Source: CADEEN01 sp031389585 (GTDB lineage Bacteria; Pseudomonadota; Gammaproteobacteria; Burkholderiales; Burkholderiaceae_C). From it: a stretch of DNA of 21,925 bases. The translations under genes and the position numbers were made by a program. This document shows, piece after piece, positions 1-6,595 of the stretch. The stretch lies in NCBI GenBank assembly GCA_031389585.1, contig JANMSS010000074.1:1-21925 (forward strand). Direction: 5' to 3'. Within the stretch, counting starts at the first letter, position 1. Every line of letters begins with the position of its first letter. The notes beneath the pieces were generated by a model, which was not told the origin of the DNA, ran no database searches, and was given only the letters and a program-made list of their open reading frames with translations.

Positions 1-26
1 GAGCAGCGCAGGCGGCCCCGGAGCCC

Positions 27-53
27 TTGCCAGGGCCTCGGTCTCGCTATAAT
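27..53 (+). promoter_or_regulatory. Probable sigma-70 promoter of tRNA-Met
   Basis: A perfect TATAAT lies at 48-53, with a TTGCCA -35-like hexamer at 27-32 (spacer 15, slightly short). Transcription would start near 60, just ahead of the mature tRNA at 64. The -10 box is seen directly. The -35 assignment is tentative. Confidence 0.6.
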
Positions 54-63
54 CACAGGCTCA

Positions 64-140
<77 letters not shown>

Positions 141-157
141 ATAAATGCACAGCCTGG

Positions 158-202
158 GCCCGCCTGCCGGGCAGTTCTACATTGCAACGCGGTATCGTTG
201 CA
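158..202 (+). other. Two small hairpins downstream of tRNA-Met
   Basis: GCCCG (158-162) pairs with CGGGC (168-172) and is followed by AGTTCT, a weak terminator-like arrangement for the tRNA transcript. A second perfect 7-bp inverted repeat follows: TGCAACG (183-189) and CGTTGCA (196-202) with a 6-nt loop. It ends 28 nt before the start of the next gene. Neither has a long T run, so termination is uncertain. Confidence 0.35.
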
Positions 203-230
203 GCGTCTCCACAGCCCCTGGATCCACACC

Positions 231-605
231 ATGCTCCGCTGTGTCATCGCCGTCCTGCTGGGCCTCGCGGCCACCTTGCCTGCCCAGGCGCAACGCCTGT
301 TCCAGCCACATGTGCTGCGCGGCGAACTGGTGGTCACCCAGCCCCCCGAGTCGCTTCTCAACGGCAAGCCCGCGAGGCTCGCGCCCGGTTCACGCATCCG
401 CAATACGTCAAACATGATCCAGTTGTCGGGCTCATTGCTCGGCCAGACGCTGCTCGTGAACTACACGCTCGATCCCGCTGGAGAGTTGCGCGATGTGTGG
501 ATCCTGACTGACGCCGAGCTGGCCAAGAAGCCCTGGCCGACGACGCGCGAGCAGGCGCAAAGCTGGGTCTTCGACGCGACGACGTACACCTGGAGCCGGC
601 CGTGA
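231..605 (+). CDS. Small exported protein of unknown function, coupled to miaB
   Basis: A 124-residue protein. ATG 231 was chosen over the in-frame TTG at 198 because the product then begins with a clean Sec signal peptide: MLRC, a hydrophobic stretch of Val/Leu/Ala, and a likely cleavage after PAQA (about residue 19). The mature part contains LRGELVV, a Pro-rich turn and a LLGQTLLVNYTLD strand-like segment, ending in TWSRP. I recognise it only as a conserved hypothetical found ahead of miaB in Burkholderiales. No catalytic motif or cysteine pair is visible. The stop overlaps the miaB start by 4 nt (GTGA), which implies translational coupling. A periplasmic location is inferred from the signal peptide. 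Confidence 0.75.
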   Translation: MLRCVIAVLLGLAATLPAQAQRLFQPHVLRGELVVTQPPESLLNGKPARLAPGSRIRNTSNMIQLSGSLLGQTLLVNYTLDPAGELRDVWILTDAELAKKPWPTTREQAQSWVFDATTYTWSRP

Positions 606-2017
606 CGGCACCGACGAAGAAGGTCTACATCAAGACCTTCGGCTGCCAGATGAACGAGTACGACTCGGACAAGATGGCCGCTGTGCTGCGCGCCGCCGAA
701 GGCTACGAGCCCACCGCCGATGTCGAGCAGGCCGACCTGGTGCTGTTCAACACCTGTTCAGTGCGCGAGAAGGCGCAGGAGAAGGTGTTCTCCGACCTCG
801 GCCGGGTCAAACACTTGAAGGCCAAGGGCGTGCTGATCGGCGTTGGCGGATGCGTTGCCAGCCAGGAAGGTGCCGCCATCATTGAGCGCGCGCCGTACGT
901 CGATATAGTTTTCGGGCCGCAAACGCTGCACCGCCTGCCGCAGATGATCGCGGCGCGCCGGACGCAGAACCGGCCGCAGGTCGACATCAGCTTTCCGGAG
1001 ATCGAGAAGTTCGACCACCTGCCACCGGCGCGTGTCGACGGCGCCAGCGCCTTCGTCTCGATCATGGAAGGCTGCTCGAAGTACTGCTCGTACTGTGTCG
1101 TGCCCTACACCCGCGGCGAGGAAGTCAGCCGGCCCTTCGAGGATGTGCTGACGGAGGTCGCCGGCCTGGCCGACCAAGGCGTCAAGGAAGTGACCCTGCT
1201 GGGTCAGAACGTCAACGCCTACCGCGGCTCGATGGGCACCGAGTTCGCCGACTTCGCGCTCTTGCTTGAGTACGTGCACGAGATTGCGGGCATTGAACGC
1301 ATTCGCTACACCACCAGCCACCCGAACGAGTTCACGGCCCGGCTGATCGAGGTCTACGCCCGGCTGCCCAAGCTGGTTAACCACCTGCACCTGCCGGTAC
1401 AGCATGGCAGCGACCGCATCCTGGCGGCGATGAAGCGGGGTTACACCGCCATGGAGTACAAGAGCACGGTGCGCAAGCTGCGCGCAGTGCGGCCCACGAT
1501 CAGCCTGTCGAGCGACTTCATCGTCGGTTTTCCCGGCGAAACCGAAGACGACTTCGGCAAGACGATGAAGCTGATCGACGATGTCGGCTTCGACAGCTCG
1601 TTCTCCTTCGTCTTCAGCCCCCGCCCGGGCACGCCAGCCGCAGCGCTGACTGATGACACGCCGCGGGCGCTGAAGCTCAAACGCCTGCAACAGCTGCAGG
1701 CGCGCGTCGAAGAGCAGGCGCGTGCCATCAGCGCGTCACGCGTCGGGACGCGCCAGCGCGTCCTGGTCGAAGGCCCATCGCGCAAAGATGCGAGTGAGCT
1801 GATGGGCCGCACCGAGTGCAACCGCATCGTCAATTTCAAGGGCCCGGCGCGCCTGGTGGGTCAGATGATCGACCTGAGCATCACCGCTGCTCTCCCGCAC
1901 TCTCTGCGCGGTGAAGTGCTGATCCTCGAGCCGGTGACACGACGGCCCCAAGCTCGCTGCGCTCGCGCCCCCCGAGGGGAGTTCAGGCCGCTTGGGAGCG
2001 GCCCGACGCTGGCCTGA
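602..2017 (+). CDS. miaB: tRNA-2-methylthio-N6-dimethylallyladenosine synthase MiaB
   Basis: A radical-SAM methylthiotransferase that converts i6A37 to ms2i6A37 in tRNAs reading UNN codons. Its 471 residues show the N-terminal [4Fe-4S] cysteines C15 (FGCQMNEYDSDKM), C52 (NTCSVREK) and C84 (GGCVAS). The radical-SAM CxxxCxxC follows at C158/C162/C165 (GCSKYCSYCVVPYTRG), then a C-terminal TRAM-like RNA-binding region (about 380-445). GTG 602 is the start because the family motif VYIKTFGCQMN begins eight residues in and the codon overlaps the preceding stop. The last ~24 residues (from about 448) are not family sequence. They are encoded by a palindromic repeat, so the native C-terminus was probably near SLRGEVLILEP. 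Function should be unaffected, since all iron-sulfur ligands are present. Confidence 0.97.
   Translation: MTAPTKKVYIKTFGCQMNEYDSDKMAAVLRAAEGYEPTADVEQADLVLFNTCSVREKAQEKVFSDLGRVKHLKAKGVLIGVGGCVASQEGAAIIERAPYVDIVFGPQTLHRLPQMIAARRTQNRPQVDISFPEIEKFDHLPPARVDGASAFVSIMEGCSKYCSYCVVPYTRGEEVSRPFEDVLTEVAGLADQGVKEVTLLGQNVNAYRGSMGTEFADFALLLEYVHEIAGIERIRYTTSHPNEFTARLIEVYARLPKLVNHLHLPVQHGSDRILAAMKRGYTAMEYKSTVRKLRAVRPTISLSSDFIVGFPGETEDDFGKTMKLIDDVGFDSSFSFVFSPRPGTPAAALTDDTPRALKLKRLQQLQARVEEQARAISASRVGTRQRVLVEGPSRKDASELMGRTECNRIVNFKGPARLVGQMIDLSITAALPHSLRGEVLILEPVTRRPQARCARAPRGEFRPLGSGPTLA
1944..2004. repeat. GC-rich palindromic repeat element forming the 3' end of miaB
   Basis: CCCAAGC (from 1947) is complementary to GCTTGGG (1990-1996). 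Inside lies a second small dyad, CCCC-GA-GGGG (1970-1979), and the element is bounded by GGCC on both sides. Elements with the pattern CCCCAAGCTCGCTGCG...CCGAGGGG...GCCGCTTGGG recur, from memory, in intergenic regions of Rubrivivax-like Burkholderiales. Only one copy is present here. It could also act as a terminator or mRNA stabiliser between miaB and the convergent gene. Confidence 0.6.
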
Positions 2018-2024
2018 GTGGATT

Positions 2025-2300
2025 TCAGCGGCGGCCGAACCCGACCCACCACAGCGTCACCGCGCTTGCGGCGACGAGCCCACCGTAAGTGGCCATCTTG
2101 CCGTCACGGCCGAACAGCACCAGGCCCGCGATGAGCGTCAGGAGTCCAGCCAGCGAGGCCCACAGCACCAAACTACGCCACGACACGGCTGCCAGCTCGC
2201 CTCGCCACAACAGCTTGGCCAGCGACGCCGCCAGCAGCGCCACAGCGACCGCAGGCGCAATGAAATTGAGTAGGTGCCAAACGGCGTCAAGCGAATCCAT
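2025..2300 (-). CDS. Small three-helix membrane protein of unknown function
   Basis: A 91-residue hydrophobic protein with about three predicted membrane helices: residues 10-30 (NFIAPAVAVALLAASLAKLL), 43-65 (SLVLWASLAGLLTLIAGLVLF) and 70-88 (ATYGGLVAASAVTLWWVGF). Short basic linkers (KLLWRGE, GRDGK) separate them. It is convergent with miaB (7-nt gap) and divergent from hemA. The two starts are 47 nt apart and share an AT-rich patch (2331-2343). On the minus strand a TATAAA (2334-2339) could serve as its -10. I do not recognise a named family. Similar small ORFs next to hemA occur in Burkholderiales as conserved hypotheticals. It has no motif suggesting an enzyme. Confidence 0.7.
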   Translation of the reverse strand: MDSLDAVWHLLNFIAPAVAVALLAASLAKLLWRGELAAVSWRSLVLWASLAGLLTLIAGLVLFGRDGKMATYGGLVAASAVTLWWVGFGRR

Positions 2301-2335
2301 GATCTCGCGGGTAGCCCCAGGATGGACACAAATTT

Positions 2336-2341
2336 TATAAT
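2336..2341 (+). promoter_or_regulatory. -10 box of hemA, implying a leaderless mRNA
   Basis: A perfect TATAAT ends 6 nt before the hemA ATG at 2348. With usual spacing, transcription would begin at or within a base or two of the start codon. There is no clear -35 hexamer (the expected position reads AGCCCC) and no Shine-Dalgarno sequence between the box and ATG. The box is seen. The leaderless reading is inference. Confidence 0.5.
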
Positions 2342-2347
2342 CAACGC

Positions 2348-3676
2348 ATGAGCGTGTTCGCCCTCGGGCTCAATCACACGACGGCGCCGCTGGATGTGCG
2401 GGGCCGATTCGCCTTCGCCCCTGGCCAATTGCCGCAGGCCCTGCTGAGCCTGCGCGAGCAGCTCTCGCGCGCGATGCCAGAGACAGCGCTGCTGTCGACC
2501 TGCAACCGCACCGAACTCTACGTCGCCGGGCGCGCAACCCATACCGGCGATCTGATCCAGCCCGCCATGGCGTGGCTGGCCGCGCAGGGCGGTGTCAGCG
2601 CCAGTGCGCTCAGCTCCCACACCTATGTGGCCGAGAACCGCGCCGCCGCGCGCCACGCATTTCGCGTCGCCTCCGGGCTCGACTCGATGGTCCTGGGCGA
2701 GCCGCAGATCCTGGGCCAGATGAAGCAGGCCGTGCGCGAAGCCGACGAGGCCGGCACGCTGGGCACCACGCTGCACCAGTTGTTCCAGCGCTCATTTGCC
2801 GTAGCCAAGGAAGTGCGCACCAGCACGGACATCGGCGCGCATTCGGTCAGCATGGCCGCGGCCGCCGTGCGGCTGGCGGCACAACTGTTCGAAGACTTGC
2901 GCCAGCAGCGCGTGCTGCTCGTCGGCGCCGGCGAGATGATCGAACTCGTTGCGACGCACTTCGCTGCGCGCGAGCCCAAGGCGATGGCGCTGGCCAACCG
3001 CACGCTGGAGCGAGGCGAGTCGCTGGCGGCCCGATTCGGCGGCCAGTCACTGCGGCTGGCAGAGTTGCCCGAGCGGCTGCACGAGTTCGATATCGTCGTG
3101 TCATGCACGGCAAGCTCGCTGCCCATCATCGGTCTGGGCGCCGTGGAACGCGCATTGAAGGCGCGGCGGCGGCGGCCGATGTTCATGGTCGACCTGGCGG
3201 TACCTCGTGACATCGAGCCCGAGGTGGCGCAACTTGCCGACGTCTACCTCTACACCGTCGATGATCTCTCGACGCTGGTGCAGGGCGCTGGCGAAAAACG
3301 CCAGGCCGCTGTCGAGCAGGCCGAAGCCATCATCGATGCCGGCGTGCAGAGCTTTGCGCACTGGCTCGACCAGCGCGCCAGCGTGCCGCTGATCCAGGCC
3401 CTGAATCGCCAAGCCGATGATTGGCGTACCGCGGAACTGGCTCGCGCGCGCAAGCTCCTGGCGCGCGGCGACAACCCCGATGCCGTGCTCGACATCCTGG
3501 CCCGCGGCCTGACGCAGAAGATGCTGCACGGCGCGCTGGCTGAGTTGAATTCCGCCGACGCGTCGCAGCGCGAGTTGGTCGTGCAAGCCGTGACGCGGCT
3601 GTTCTTGCGCCAGTCGCACACCCCGCCGACGGCGCCAGAGGGTGACGACCCCCCCGGTCTGGACTCTCGCCACTAG
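2348..3676 (+). CDS. hemA: Glutamyl-tRNA reductase HemA
   Basis: Catalyses NADPH-dependent reduction of glutamyl-tRNA(Glu) to glutamate-1-semialdehyde, the first committed step of C5-pathway tetrapyrrole synthesis. The 442-residue protein has the conserved N-terminus ALGLNHTTAPLDVRGRFAF and the catalytic cysteine C52 in STCNRTELY. GEPQILGQMKQAVREA lies at 117-132, an NADPH-binding LLVGAGEMIELVA at about 190-202, and the C-terminal dimerisation helices follow. ATG 2348 is fixed by the conserved start (E. coli has ALGINHKTAP at the same place), even though no ribosome-binding site precedes it. It is followed by prfA and prmC, an old proteobacterial order linking haem synthesis and translation termination genes. 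The C-terminal tail (PPTAPEGDDPPG) is a poorly conserved extension. Confidence 0.97.
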   Translation: MSVFALGLNHTTAPLDVRGRFAFAPGQLPQALLSLREQLSRAMPETALLSTCNRTELYVAGRATHTGDLIQPAMAWLAAQGGVSASALSSHTYVAENRAAARHAFRVASGLDSMVLGEPQILGQMKQAVREADEAGTLGTTLHQLFQRSFAVAKEVRTSTDIGAHSVSMAAAAVRLAAQLFEDLRQQRVLLVGAGEMIELVATHFAAREPKAMALANRTLERGESLAARFGGQSLRLAELPERLHEFDIVVSCTASSLPIIGLGAVERALKARRRRPMFMVDLAVPRDIEPEVAQLADVYLYTVDDLSTLVQGAGEKRQAAVEQAEAIIDAGVQSFAHWLDQRASVPLIQALNRQADDWRTAELARARKLLARGDNPDAVLDILARGLTQKMLHGALAELNSADASQRELVVQAVTRLFLRQSHTPPTAPEGDDPPGLDSRH

Positions 3677-3747
3677 CGCCGCCAGCAGCAGATTTGCGCG
3701 CCGGCGCCGTTGCGGTGCCGCCCTTCCCCTTCAAGTTTGCCCTGCCG

Positions 3748-4854
3748 ATGAAAGACACCCTGCGTCAACAGTTCGAGCGCCTGGCCATGCGCCTGGCCGA
3801 GCTCGACGCGAGCCTGGCCGACCCCAAGGTCAGCGCCGACATGAATCGCTACCGCGCTCTGGCCCGTGAACAGGCCGAGGCCGGGGCATTGATCGCGCTG
3901 TTCCAGCGCTATCAGCAACGCGAAGCGGACCTGGCCGCGGCCCAGCAGATGCTGGCCGACGACAGCGACGTCGAGATAGTCGCGATGGCGCGCGAAGAAG
4001 CCGCAGCCGCCAACGCCGACCTCGCCCGGCTGTACGGCGAATTGCAGACTGCCCTGCTGCCCCGCGATCCCGACGACGCCCGCAACGCCTACATCGAGAT
4101 CCGCGCCGGCACCGGTGGCGACGAGTCGGCGCTCTTTGCCGGCGTCCTGGCACGCATGTACCTGCGCTGGTGCGAACGCCAGGGCTTGGCCACCGAGATC
4201 ATGAGCGAAAGCCCGGCCGAGCTCGGCGGCTACAAGGAAGTCGTGATCCGCGTCGCCGGCCAGCAGGTCTACGGGCGCCTACGCTTCGAGTCCGGCGGGC
4301 ACCGAGTGCAGCGCGTGCCGGTCACCGAGAGCCAGGGCCGAATCCACACCAGCGCCTGCACGGTGGCGGTGCTGGCCGAGCCCGATGCCACCGACGAGGT
4401 CCAGCTTAACCCAGCCGAATTGCGCATCGACACCTTCCGCGCCAGCGGCGCAGGCGGCCAGCATGTCAACAAGACCGACAGCGCGATCCGCATCACCCAC
4501 TTGCCGACCGGCATCGTCGCCGAATGCCAGGACGACCGTTCGCAACACCGCAACAAAGCAAAGGCAATGGCCGTGCTGGTGGCGCGACTGCGCGACAAGG
4601 AACAGGGCGAGCGCGCCGCCAAAGAGGCCGCCACACGCAAGAGCCTGATCGGCAGTGGCGACCGCAGCGACCGGATCCGCACCTACAACTTCCCACAGGG
4701 CCGGCTCACCGACCACCGCATCAACTTCACGATGTACAAGCTTGGTGCCGTGATGGACGGCGAGCTCGACGAGGTGCTCGCCGCACTGCAAGCGGCGCGT
4801 GCGGCCGACCAATTGGCCGCACTGGAGAGCGGTGAGGGTTCGCTGCGTGCCTGA
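3748..4854 (+). CDS. prfA: Peptide chain release factor 1
   Basis: Recognises UAA and UAG stop codons in the ribosomal A site and triggers peptidyl-tRNA hydrolysis. It is 368 residues long (usual length about 360). The codon-recognition tripeptide is PVT at 191-193 within VQRVPVTESQGRIHTSA. The catalytic GGQ is at 236-238 (GAGGQHVNKTDSAIRITH), the glutamine that PrmC methylates. An upstream in-frame extension to 3694 exists, but MKDTLRQQFERL aligns with the family N-terminus, so ATG 3748 is used. No good Shine-Dalgarno is visible ahead of it. It lies 71 nt after hemA, with which it is probably cotranscribed, and overlaps prmC by 8 nt. Confidence 0.97.
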   Translation: MKDTLRQQFERLAMRLAELDASLADPKVSADMNRYRALAREQAEAGALIALFQRYQQREADLAAAQQMLADDSDVEIVAMAREEAAAANADLARLYGELQTALLPRDPDDARNAYIEIRAGTGGDESALFAGVLARMYLRWCERQGLATEIMSESPAELGGYKEVVIRVAGQQVYGRLRFESGGHRVQRVPVTESQGRIHTSACTVAVLAEPDATDEVQLNPAELRIDTFRASGAGGQHVNKTDSAIRITHLPTGIVAECQDDRSQHRNKAKAMAVLVARLRDKEQGERAAKEAATRKSLIGSGDRSDRIRTYNFPQGRLTDHRINFTMYKLGAVMDGELDEVLAALQAARAADQLAALESGEGSLRA

Positions 4855-5701
4855 GTTGGCGACGGTCGCCGAGGCGCTGGCCCATGCCCGAGCGCTCGGA
4901 GTCGACCGGCTCGACGCGCAATTGTTGCTGGCGCACAGCCTGGGCTGCGCGCGGACATGGCTGGTCAGCCATGACGACGCGCCGATCTGCAGTGAGGCGT
5001 TAGAGGCTGTAGCCGCGCTGTGGACGCGCCGCGCCGCGGGCGAGCCCCTGGCTTACCTGGTCGGCGAGCGGGAGTTTCGCGGGCTGCGGCTGCGCGTTAC
5101 GCGTGACGTGCTGGTGCCGCGGCCGGACAGCGAAACCCTGGTCGACTGGGCTCTCGAGTTGCTGGCTGATGTTCAAGAGCCGTGCATTGCCGACCTGGGC
5201 ACGGGCAGCGGCGCACTTGCGCTGGCGCTCAAGCAGGGCTGCGCGCGCGCGCAGGTTCATGCCAGTGACATCAGCCCAGCCGCACTGGCGGTCGCCCGCG
5301 ACAACGGCCAGCGCTTGACCCTGCAAGTCAGCTGGTACGAGGGCGATTGGTGGCAGGCGCTTTCAGCCAGCCCTGACATCCGCTTTGACATGATCGTGGC
5401 CAACCCGCCCTACATTGCGCCCGGCGACCCTCATCTGGCCGCACTGCAGCATGAGCCGTTGCTCGCGCTTGTGCCGCGGGCGGACGCTGGCGACGGGCTG
5501 ACGGACATCGAGCGCATCGTCCGGGGCGCGCCGGCATGGCTGAGGCCGGCGGGTTGGTTGCTGCTCGAACATGCCTTTGACCAGGCCGACGCCGTGCGGC
5601 AGCGCTTGCGGTTGGCCGGCTTCGAATGTGTCGCCACCCGCACTGACCTCGCGGGGCAGCCTCGGGTCAGCGGTGGCCGACGGGGCGCCGCAGTGGGCTG
5701 A
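4847..5701 (+). CDS. prmC: Release factor glutamine N5-methyltransferase PrmC
   Basis: An SAM-dependent methylase of the GGQ glutamine of release factors 1 and 2. At 284 residues it matches the usual length. An N-terminal helical domain (LLLAHSLGCARTWL, then GEPLAYLVGEREF at 65-77) is followed by the SAM-binding DLGTGSGALALALK at 116-129 and the glutamine-binding NPPY at 186-189 (VANPPYIAPGDPHL). The C-terminus has the family signature DLAGQPRVSGGR. GTG 4847 is chosen because GAGGG (4834-4838) lies 8 nt upstream. A GTG at 4832 has its nearest purine tract only 2 nt away. The start lies inside the last codons of its substrate gene prfA, consistent with coupled expression. Confidence 0.95.
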   Translation: MPELATVAEALAHARALGVDRLDAQLLLAHSLGCARTWLVSHDDAPICSEALEAVAALWTRRAAGEPLAYLVGEREFRGLRLRVTRDVLVPRPDSETLVDWALELLADVQEPCIADLGTGSGALALALKQGCARAQVHASDISPAALAVARDNGQRLTLQVSWYEGDWWQALSASPDIRFDMIVANPPYIAPGDPHLAALQHEPLLALVPRADAGDGLTDIERIVRGAPAWLRPAGWLLLEHAFDQADAVRQRLRLAGFECVATRTDLAGQPRVSGGRRGAAVG

Positions 5702-5705
5702 CGCG

Positions 5706-5810
5706 CTACGGCAACACCCCCCGCACATACCCGCAGTCGCGGTATTCCTTCTCGCCCGCGCCAACCCACAGCCTCGAGCCACGGGCGTAGCATGGCCGCT
5801 TGGGTCTCAT
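5706..5810 (-). CDS. Possible 34-residue small protein (doubtful)
   Basis: In the prmC-to-5868 gap, the minus strand reads ATG (5810-5808) through 34 codons to TAG (5706-5708). The product is basic and compact: MRPKRPCYARGSRLWVG, then AGEKEYRDC and GYVRGVLP, with two cysteines (C7, C26). Third-position GC is high (about 80%), like real genes here, and the peptide looks more protein-like than the other five frames. The Shine-Dalgarno is poor (CAGG about 15 nt upstream), and an in-frame stop lies two codons before the ATG. It could be a genuine microprotein, the surviving tail of a lost gene, or chance. I recognise no family. Confidence 0.22.
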   Translation of the reverse strand: MRPKRPCYARGSRLWVGAGEKEYRDCGYVRGVLP

Positions 5811-5824
5811 GCATCGTCATGAGA
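5805..5824. promoter_or_regulatory. Perfect 7-bp inverted repeat upstream of exported protein gene
   Basis: TCTCATG (5805-5811), a 6-nt spacer, and CATGAGA (5818-5824) form a perfect dyad. An offset pair, GGTCTC (5803-5808) and GAGACC (5823-5828), gives an alternative arrangement. It lies 43 nt before the ATG at 5868 and spans the start of the doubtful minus-strand ORF. It may be a regulator-binding operator or an mRNA hairpin. Confidence 0.35.
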
Positions 5825-5867
5825 GACCTGCCACGCGATGGATCCGTCTGGATTCGGGGAGGCACGA

Positions 5868-6494
5868 ATGAGCAACGCAATGACCTGTCTCTGGGGTTCA
5901 ATGGTCTGCCTGTCGCTGGCCGCAGCAGGTGCACCAGCGAGCGCGCAAGGCGGGCTGCGACTGTCGGGCAGCGCAGCAGGCGAGCAAGCTGTCTGGCCTC
6001 ACTGGCAGGCCCGCTTCGGGTTGGCCACCACAGGATCTGCAATCGACGCTGGCGCGCGCTGGCAACTCAGCGCCGGTCAGTTGCTGGGCGACTACTACTG
6101 GAGCGGCCTGCGACCTGCAGGCGTCGGTCGCAGCGGCGGCTTTCGCGCCACCAGCGGCCTGCTGCTCGGTCCGCGCTCGCTGGCTGTGGGGACGCCTGCA
6201 CTGGCCTCACCCCAGGGGCTTGGCATAACGCTGGCGCACAGTTCGCGGCAGGCCTTCGGCCCGAGCGACGCCTTGGTGGAGCCCTGGTCCGTGGCGACCT
6301 ACGTCGGCATCGGCTACAGCGGCATCTCGTTGCGTGGCGGGTGGGGCTTCACCGCCGATGTGGGCCTGGCCGGCTCAGTGGGTGGCTTGCGCACCCGCCG
6401 TGACAGTGGCCTTGGCGCGCAGGGCGCGGACGACCTCCTGCGCGAGCTGCGATTGACCCCCGTCTTGCAGTTCGCCGCCTCCTACGCGTTCTAA
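5868..6494 (+). CDS. Exported protein, probable small outer-membrane beta-barrel
   Basis: 208 residues. ATG 5868 is supported by a strong GGGGAGG (5856-5862) five bases upstream, and it removes ten extra residues available from 5838. The N-terminus is a Sec signal peptide with likely cleavage after PASA (about residue 26). The mature chain is rich in Gly, Ser, Leu and aromatics with alternating strand-like segments: LRLSGSAAGE, ARWQLSAGQLLGDYYW, GGFRATSGLLLG, TYVGIGYSGISLRGGWGF. It ends in LQFAASYAF, a terminal phenylalanine typical of outer-membrane barrels. Burkholderiales carry similar unnamed proteins with a GDYY...GFRATSGLL pattern (recognised from memory). It sits between prmC and grxD, which are usually close together, so it is an accessory insertion into a conserved order. 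Ligand and role are unknown. Confidence 0.8.
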   Translation: MSNAMTCLWGSMVCLSLAAAGAPASAQGGLRLSGSAAGEQAVWPHWQARFGLATTGSAIDAGARWQLSAGQLLGDYYWSGLRPAGVGRSGGFRATSGLLLGPRSLAVGTPALASPQGLGITLAHSSRQAFGPSDALVEPWSVATYVGIGYSGISLRGGWGFTADVGLAGSVGGLRTRRDSGLGAQGADDLLRELRLTPVLQFAASYAF

Positions 6495-6500
6495 GCCGTA

Positions 6501-6534
6501 ACCGGGTGGGCGAGGTGGGCTTGGACCCACCGGT
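6501..6534 (+). terminator. Hairpin after the barrel-like gene
   Basis: GGTGGG (6514-6519) and CCCACC (6526-6531) form a 6-bp stem. Alternatively ACCGG(G)TGGG (6501-6510) pairs with CCCACCGGT (6526-6534) with a single bulge. No T tract follows, so it is a weak or factor-dependent terminator at best. The two pairings are mutually exclusive. Confidence 0.35.
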
Positions 6535-6557
6535 CGGTCGCGCGCCCGCGTTTGCCG

Positions 6558-6563
6558 TATAAC
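6558..6563 (+). promoter_or_regulatory. Candidate -10 box of grxD-ubiX
   Basis: TATAAC (6558-6563), five of six matches to the sigma-70 -10 consensus, lies 32 nt before the grxD ATG. The -35 region (around 6535-6541) is weak. It would give grxD its own promoter after the inserted 5868 gene. Confidence 0.4.
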
Positions 6564-6595
6564 CACGCCTTTCCCCAGCCTCCCGTGCATCAACC

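Noticed and set aside
758..1690. Long open frame antisense to miaB (310 codons)
   Set aside because: It is a shadow of high third-position GC in miaB, with no recognisable domain or ribosome-binding site.
4318..4326. Release factor 1 tripeptide is PVT rather than the E. coli PAT
   Set aside because: The family motif is PxT, and PVT occurs in other bacterial release factors 1 such as Thermus, so this is normal variation.
5244..5255. Run of alternating CG in prmC
   Set aside because: It encodes ordinary residues in a conserved protein. Such runs are expected at this base composition and give no evidence of a functional repeat.
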